A stretch of 9,368 bases of DNA from Cycloclasticus sp. (GTDB lineage Bacteria; Pseudomonadota; Gammaproteobacteria; Methylococcales; Cycloclasticaceae). The stretch lies in the NCBI GenBank assembly GCA_018066825.1, contig JAGPVU010000127.1, positions 1 to 9,368 on the forward strand, read 5' to 3'. Under the pieces are notes generated by a model. It ran no database searches. It saw only the letters and a list, made by a program, of their open reading frames with translations, and was not told where the DNA came from. The position numbers and the translations under genes were made by a program. Positions 6,107 through 9,368 of this stretch are shown here, piece by piece (the first letter of the stretch is position 1; every line of letters starts with the position of its first letter).

Positions 6107-6517
6107 ATGTTAAAAATTAAATGGATCGGCTTAATCATGGTGGTTCTGCTGTCGTCTTGTGCGCATATGAGCGAACAAAAAAAACTGGAGCACCTTGAGG
6201 CACAGCAAAAATTATTTATGAAGGCGCTGCGCTGGAAAGCTTACGATACGGCCGCCAGTGTGGTGCGCTTTAGAAACCCAGCACGTCGTTTAGCGCCGAT
6301 ACAAGGCTTAGAGGCTGTTACGGTAACGTCCTACGAGTTATTGGCATCATTACCGCAAGAATCCGATGACTCGGTGTTAGCCTACGTGTTGTTTGACTAT
6401 GTGCAAAATAATACCGGTCGCGTCTATCAATTAAAGCATAAGCAAGTTTGGTGGTATGACGACACGTTAAAACGTTGGTTTTTGGACAGTGATATGCCTA
6501 ATTTTAAATTAAATTAG
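6107..6517 (+). CDS. Small conserved lipoprotein of unknown function
   Basis: A 136-residue lipoprotein. Residues 1-17 form a signal peptide with a lipobox, L15-S16-S17-C18, and Cys18 would be lipidated. Residue +2 is Ala rather than Asp, so the Lol system should send it to the outer membrane. The mature part has a charged helical start (SEQKKLEHLEAQQKLFMKAL, 22-41), then an apparent mixed alpha/beta domain ending in the aromatic stretch VWWYDDTLKRWFLDSDMPNF (114-133). Similar small lipoproteins with a Trp-rich C-terminus occur in other gammaproteobacteria, as I recall, without a known role. The ATG has a strong Shine-Dalgarno sequence, GAGGT, 5 nt upstream. It is transcribed divergently from the efflux operon, but no functional link is shown. 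Confidence 0.85.
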   Translation: MLKIKWIGLIMVVLLSSCAHMSEQKKLEHLEAQQKLFMKALRWKAYDTAASVVRFRNPARRLAPIQGLEAVTVTSYELLASLPQESDDSVLAYVLFDYVQNNTGRVYQLKHKQVWWYDDTLKRWFLDSDMPNFKLN

Positions 6518-6519
6518 GC
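6496..6519. terminator. Perfect 9-bp hairpin between convergent genes
   Basis: GCCTAATTT (6496-6504) and AAATTAGGC (6511-6519) form a perfect stem with a 6-nt loop. The hairpin contains the last codons and the TAG stop of the lipoprotein gene and ends just before the stop of the convergent gene. On the plus strand it is followed by a modest T-rich stretch (TGTTATT); on the minus strand there is none. It could act as a weak terminator or a 3'-end stabiliser. Confidence 0.45.
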
Positions 6520-6521
6520 TG

Positions 6522-7112
6522 TTATTGGCCAGAATTTTTCAGCGCTGAACGTAAATCAGCGGTTTTTTTATGGAAGTCTTCAAATTCACCAAAGGCTAAG
6601 AATTTTTGGTAATGCGGGTGGCTGCCGAGTACTTTCTTGGCATGTTTGATCGGGCACCAGTACAGCTCAATACGCGCAACAATTTCTCTGCTGTAGGCTA
6701 TAACGCCGTTGCCATAGCCACAATAAGCACAATTAAGTTTTTCAATAGCGTTTAAATAGGGTAACTGCTGCCTGTCGGCTGCAAAATAATTGGCGCGTTT
6801 TACTTTAGGGATTTTATATAGCGGAAAGCAAATAGCGTGAAAAATCTCCATCGTGATATGTAGGAAAACGAGGGGAACGATCATGCCATAGATGAATGGT
6901 ATAGATAAAATAGAGCGTAAGCGGCTGGATGTAAACCATTCTATAAGGCCAATTTTCAATGCTTTTTGTTGCGCGACTATCGATTCTTCAAACTTTATTT
7001 TAGCGCCTTCTACACGGTACAAAAGGTCCCGATGTTGTTCAGCTACCAAGGTTTCTAACTCATTTTCGAGTTCACGCATATCATTAATAATACCTTCGAT
7101 GGTTCGATTCAT
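6522..7112 (-). CDS. Membrane-associated protein with a Cys motif, function unknown
   Basis: A 196-residue protein of no assigned function. Residues 1-55 are highly charged and probably form a coiled coil. Residues about 68-98 are hydrophobic, long enough for one or two membrane passes. The C-terminal half holds NCAYCGYGNGVIAYSREI (127-144) and YWCPIKHA (151-158). Cys128, Cys131, Cys153 and perhaps His157 form a plausible metal or Fe-S site, but this is inference. I recall similar proteins in other Proteobacteria annotated only as hypothetical. Its ATG overlaps the TGA of the FemAB-like gene by 4 bp, and GGAG lies 5 nt upstream, so the two are cotranscribed and probably translationally coupled. 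The gene ends 4 bp from the convergent lipoprotein gene. Confidence 0.85.
   Translation of the reverse strand: MNRTIEGIINDMRELENELETLVAEQHRDLLYRVEGAKIKFEESIVAQQKALKIGLIEWFTSSRLRSILSIPFIYGMIVPLVFLHITMEIFHAICFPLYKIPKVKRANYFAADRQQLPYLNAIEKLNCAYCGYGNGVIAYSREIVARIELYWCPIKHAKKVLGSHPHYQKFLAFGEFEDFHKKTADLRSALKNSGQ
6543..6569 (+). terminator. Intrinsic terminator of the lipoprotein transcript, inside the opposite gene
   Basis: CGCTGA (6543-6548) and TCAGCG (6556-6561) form a 6-bp stem around a 7-nt loop and are followed by G and seven T's. This is a standard Rho-independent layout for plus-strand transcription out of the lipoprotein gene. It lies within the last codons of the convergent minus-strand gene, where the same bases encode about residues 181-189 of that protein. 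Confidence 0.6.
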
Positions 7113-8263
7113 AACGGCTCCGTTTTATAAGGTAATAAGGTGTTTAAATAGTTTAAATGCGCGTCTATTTGACTGCTTTCTTGATCAATAAAGTGCTCAA
7201 TCGCGTGTTTGAACTCGGGGTGTAAAATAACGTGGTTGGACAGGGTGATGATGGGTTGAAACCCGCGTGCAATTTTGTGCTCACCCTGCGCGCCGGGGTC
7301 AAAGTGCTGTAGTCCATTATTAATACAATATTCGATGCCTTGATAATAACAGGCTTCGAAGTGTAAAAACGGATACTCTTGTTGGCAGCCCCAATAACGC
7401 CCGTACAGACTTGTGTCGTCTTTAAAACATAAGGCGGCGGCTACAATGGTGTCGTTTTTAGTGGCGTAAATCATCACTAAATTTTGCGCCATGGTGGTTA
7501 ATAATAAGTGAAAAAATTTAAGGTTTAAATAGCCGTGTTGGCCGCTACGTTTTAGGTAAGTTAAGTGATAAAAACGATAAAATTCGTCCATTAACACATC
7601 ATCAATTTCTTGACCAGAACGGACGGTTAGCACTAAATCTTGTTCGACAACGGCGCGCCGTTCTTTGCGTATTAACTTACGTTTACGTGATTTAAAGGTA
7701 TCCAAAAAATCGTCGAAGCAGGGGTATTGTTTATTAAACCAATGGTATTGGATCCCTTTACGTTGCTTCCATCCGGCGCGTTGTAATAAGTCAGATAACG
7801 CTGAGCTTGGAAACAATAGGTGCCAGCCTGATAAGGTGGATGGCTTGTATTTATCGCGAATAGAGCGCTCAATGAAGTTGATGATATTTAGTTTTTCAGC
7901 GTCTGATTTAATGTCTGCAGCAAAGGCAAGCCGAGGGCCACTGCTGGGTGTAAAAGGAATGGCAGCCAGTAGTTTGGGGTAATAATTTAAGCCGTGTTGA
8001 TGATAAGCATCGGCCCAAGCCCAATCAAATACATACTCGCCGTAGGAATGTGTTTTAAGGTAGCAAGGCATTGCCGCCACCAATTGATCGTTCTCGGTGA
8101 TAAGGATATGCTGTGGCTGCCAGCCCGTTGCTTTTTGCACACAGCCGCTGGTTTCTAGGGCTGCTAAAAAAGCGTGCTGGGTGAACGGGTAGGGGTCAGC
8201 AAACAATTTTTGCCATTGTTCTGCGGGCACGTCCATAATGCTATTGAGAAACGTTATATTCAT
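7109..8263 (-). CDS. FemAB-like / GNAT-fold acyltransferase (COG3146, PF04339)
   Basis: A 384-residue cytoplasmic protein of the family labelled 'peptidoglycan biosynthesis/recognition'. Members have tandem GNAT-like domains related to FemAB aminoacyl transferases. Family-type blocks are visible: WAWADAYHQHGLNYYPKL (81-98), PFTPSSGPRL (103-112), the basic stretch SRKRKLIRKER (192-202), YGRYWG (287-292), LHFEACYYQGIEYCI (300-314) and FDPGAQGEHKIARGFQP (321-337). The substrate of this branch is not firmly established; an acyl-CoA or aminoacyl donor is inferred from the fold. The length is normal for the family. The ATG has only a poor Shine-Dalgarno sequence, and no clear promoter is seen in the 66 bp before the divergent MOSC gene. 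It is coupled by a 4-bp overlap to the Cys-motif membrane protein, which may be its partner. Confidence 0.88.
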   Translation of the reverse strand: MNITFLNSIMDVPAEQWQKLFADPYPFTQHAFLAALETSGCVQKATGWQPQHILITENDQLVAAMPCYLKTHSYGEYVFDWAWADAYHQHGLNYYPKLLAAIPFTPSSGPRLAFAADIKSDAEKLNIINFIERSIRDKYKPSTLSGWHLLFPSSALSDLLQRAGWKQRKGIQYHWFNKQYPCFDDFLDTFKSRKRKLIRKERRAVVEQDLVLTVRSGQEIDDVLMDEFYRFYHLTYLKRSGQHGYLNLKFFHLLLTTMAQNLVMIYATKNDTIVAAALCFKDDTSLYGRYWGCQQEYPFLHFEACYYQGIEYCINNGLQHFDPGAQGEHKIARGFQPIITLSNHVILHPEFKHAIEHFIDQESSQIDAHLNYLNTLLPYKTEPL

Positions 8264-8329
8264 AGAAACTTAGGTTTAACGCAGGTTGCCAGTACGGGGT
8301 GTATCTTAATTGACAGGGGTTGGTGAGCG
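8264..8329. other. Short divergent intergenic region
   Basis: These 66 bp separate the FemAB-like operon (leftward) from the MOSC gene (rightward) and should contain both promoters unless these lie inside the coding sequences. No convincing -10/-35 pair in a usable position is seen for either side. The only strong match, TTGACA at 8310-8315 with GATAAT at 8332-8337, would start transcripts downstream of the MOSC start codon. Confidence 0.3.
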
Positions 8330-9118
8330 GTGATAATTCTAAGTAAAATTTTTGTTTATCCGATTAAATCTTTGCCCGGTATAGAACTGAGCCAAGTTAC
8401 GATTAGTGCGGGTGGGTGCTTATTCAACGACAGACGTTGGGCTATTAGTGATAGCAAAGGTGGTTTACTCAGTGCTAAAAACAATCGGCGTTTGTTTGGC
8501 ATTACGCCATCGTATAACTTGGATGCAGAAAGGGTGTGTTTTGAGGACGAAAAGGGTGGTGTTGAGGGGTTTCAATTAGATGATGTAGGCGGCTTATCGG
8601 CCTACCTGAGTGAAAGATTATCACAGTCTGTCAGGTTGATAGAAGATAAGCAGCAAGGCTTCCCCGACGACCTGAATGCAGCAGGGCCTACGCTTGTAGC
8701 CACTGCGTCGTTACAACAAGTGGCCTCTTGGTACCCTGGTTTGTCGTTGGATGATATTCGGGCGCGTTTTCGAATTAATTTAGAATTATCACACGCACCC
8801 GCCTTTTGGGAGGATCAATTATTTTCTGCTGACGATGCAATCAAAACCCTGCTTATCGGCCCGGTTGCCATTCAGGTGGTTAACCCCTGTGCGCGATGTT
8901 CAGTACCGATGAAAAATCCCAAATCGGGAAAGTCATATGCGGGGTTTTACCAAACCTTTATTTCACAGCGAGAAAAAAACCGGCCTAATTGGACTGACCC
9001 CGCGTATTTTGATCATTGGTATCGACTGAGCGTTAATACGCGGATTTGTTCCGATCTGGCGGGCCAAAATCTTAACTTAGGCGATAAAGTAACGCTTAAT
9101 ACGTTGTTAAAGGTCTAA
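8330..9118 (+). CDS. MOSC domain protein, YcbX/mARC-like, without ferredoxin domain
   Basis: Probable molybdenum-cofactor enzyme of the MOSC superfamily; E. coli YcbX and the mitochondrial mARC proteins reduce N-hydroxylated compounds. The N-terminal MOSC_N barrel is shown by LSKIFVYPIKSLPGIEL (4-20) and NDRRWAI (33-39). The MOSC domain follows, with RFRINLEL (146-153) and NPCARC (185-190). Cys187 and Cys190 include the position of the molybdenum-ligating cysteine, probably Cys190. At 262 residues it is about 100 shorter than YcbX and ends at the MOSC domain, so the C-terminal 2Fe-2S domain is absent and a separate electron donor would be needed. The GTG start is chosen because the family motif begins at residue 4 and the next Met is residue 195; the Shine-Dalgarno sequence is mediocre (AGGGG, 10 nt upstream). 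Confidence 0.88.
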   Translation: MIILSKIFVYPIKSLPGIELSQVTISAGGCLFNDRRWAISDSKGGLLSAKNNRRLFGITPSYNLDAERVCFEDEKGGVEGFQLDDVGGLSAYLSERLSQSVRLIEDKQQGFPDDLNAAGPTLVATASLQQVASWYPGLSLDDIRARFRINLELSHAPAFWEDQLFSADDAIKTLLIGPVAIQVVNPCARCSVPMKNPKSGKSYAGFYQTFISQREKNRPNWTDPAYFDHWYRLSVNTRICSDLAGQNLNLGDKVTLNTLLKV

Positions 9119-9196
9119 AACGGGGTAAATACGTATTGTCGAAAAGACAACAATGGCATAAGGTGTGCTTATAAAAATAAATTTGTGGGAGATACT
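9119..9196. other. Intergenic region with small hairpin before the Rsd-like gene
   Basis: The gap between the MOSC gene and the Rsd/AlgQ-like gene holds TTGTC-GAAAA-GACAA (9136-9150), a 5-bp stem with a GAAAA loop and no T run, so it is not a normal intrinsic terminator. A TATAAA at 9170-9175 could be a -10, but no good -35 is correctly spaced. Readthrough from the MOSC gene into the next gene is possible. Confidence 0.3.
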
Positions 9197-9368
9197 ATGG
9201 CAAACGATAAGGTCGTTAAGTTAAAAGAGCGTAATCAAACTAATCATTTGATCGAAGAGTTGTTACAGGAACGTAAACAAGTATGGTCCTTATACTGTGA
9301 AGTTGCGGGTTTAGGTGACGCAAAACCGAAAAAATCGAAGGCGCAATTGGTAGAAGAGTTTTGCCAGT
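9197..9368 (+). CDS. rsd: Rsd/AlgQ family anti-sigma-70 regulator (N-terminal part)
   Basis: The gene runs off the right edge after 57 codons, out of roughly 150-160 expected. Rsd (AlgQ in Pseudomonas) binds the housekeeping sigma factor RpoD and shifts RNA polymerase toward alternative sigma factors, mainly in stationary phase. The visible part, RNQTNHLIEELLQERKQVW (12-30), SLYCEVAGLG (31-40) and KAQLVEEFCQ (48-57), lines up with the first two helices of E. coli Rsd as recalled, including the spacing to the DFCQ-like segment. The start ATG has an excellent Shine-Dalgarno sequence, GGAG, 5 nt upstream (9188-9191). The MOSC gene ends 78 bp before it on the same strand. The family call is good; whether the rest is intact cannot be seen. 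Confidence 0.82.
   Translation, partial: MANDKVVKLKERNQTNHLIEELLQERKQVWSLYCEVAGLGDAKPKKSKAQLVEEFCQ

Noticed and set aside
8310..8337. A near-perfect sigma-70 promoter, TTGACA with a 16-bp spacer and GATAAT, on the plus strand.
   Set aside because: It would start transcription near 8344, downstream of the MOSC start codon at 8330, and the family N-terminal motif requires translation from about 8330. It cannot serve the full-length gene, so it is likely coincidental.
9136..9150. TTGTC-GAAAA-GACAA hairpin considered as the terminator of the MOSC gene.
   Set aside because: The stem is 5 bp and no T tract follows on either strand, so it lacks the features of an intrinsic terminator.

Overview
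The window is ordinary-looking chromosomal DNA from a gammaproteobacterium, probably a marine member near the Pseudomonadales/Cellvibrionales. This assignment is inference. It rests on a MexW-type RND pump, a DUF3379-type anti-sigma factor, a COG3146 FemAB-like protein, a YcbX-like MOSC protein and an Rsd/AlgQ homologue, together with moderate GC content and E. coli-like DnaA boxes and sigma-70 promoters. There are no tRNA or rRNA genes, CRISPR arrays, insertion sequences or phage genes.

Layout. (1) 1-570: a long non-coding stretch. Its left half is very AT-rich and holds a cluster of DnaA-box matches around a segment of about 15% GC, so it resembles a replication origin or another DnaA-binding locus. 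Its right half holds the likely promoter of the next operon. (2) 571-1778 (+): an ECF sigma factor and its membrane-anchored anti-sigma factor, overlapping by 4 bp. (3) 1775-5921 (-): an RND efflux operon (membrane fusion protein, then inner-membrane pump) that meets the anti-sigma gene tail to tail with a 4-bp overlap. Its promoter is well formed and has a 20-bp imperfect palindrome over the -35. (4) 6107-6517 (+): a small outer-membrane-type lipoprotein, divergent from the pump. (5) 6522-8263 (-): a two-gene operon of a FemAB-like acyltransferase and a cysteine-containing membrane protein of unknown function, overlapping by 4 bp. (6) 8330-9118 (+): a YcbX-like MOSC protein. (7) 9197 to the end (+): the first 57 codons of an Rsd/AlgQ anti-sigma-70 regulator.

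How the genes fit together. The pump and fusion protein form two parts of a tripartite exporter; the outer-membrane channel must be encoded elsewhere. The sigma/anti-sigma pair is a self-contained signalling unit. Several genes concern the cell envelope (pump, lipoprotein, FemAB-like protein, anti-sigma factor), but a shared regulon is not shown by the sequence. Four of the nine genes appear to start at GTG or TTG. The most notable non-coding signal is the DnaA-box cluster at the left edge.
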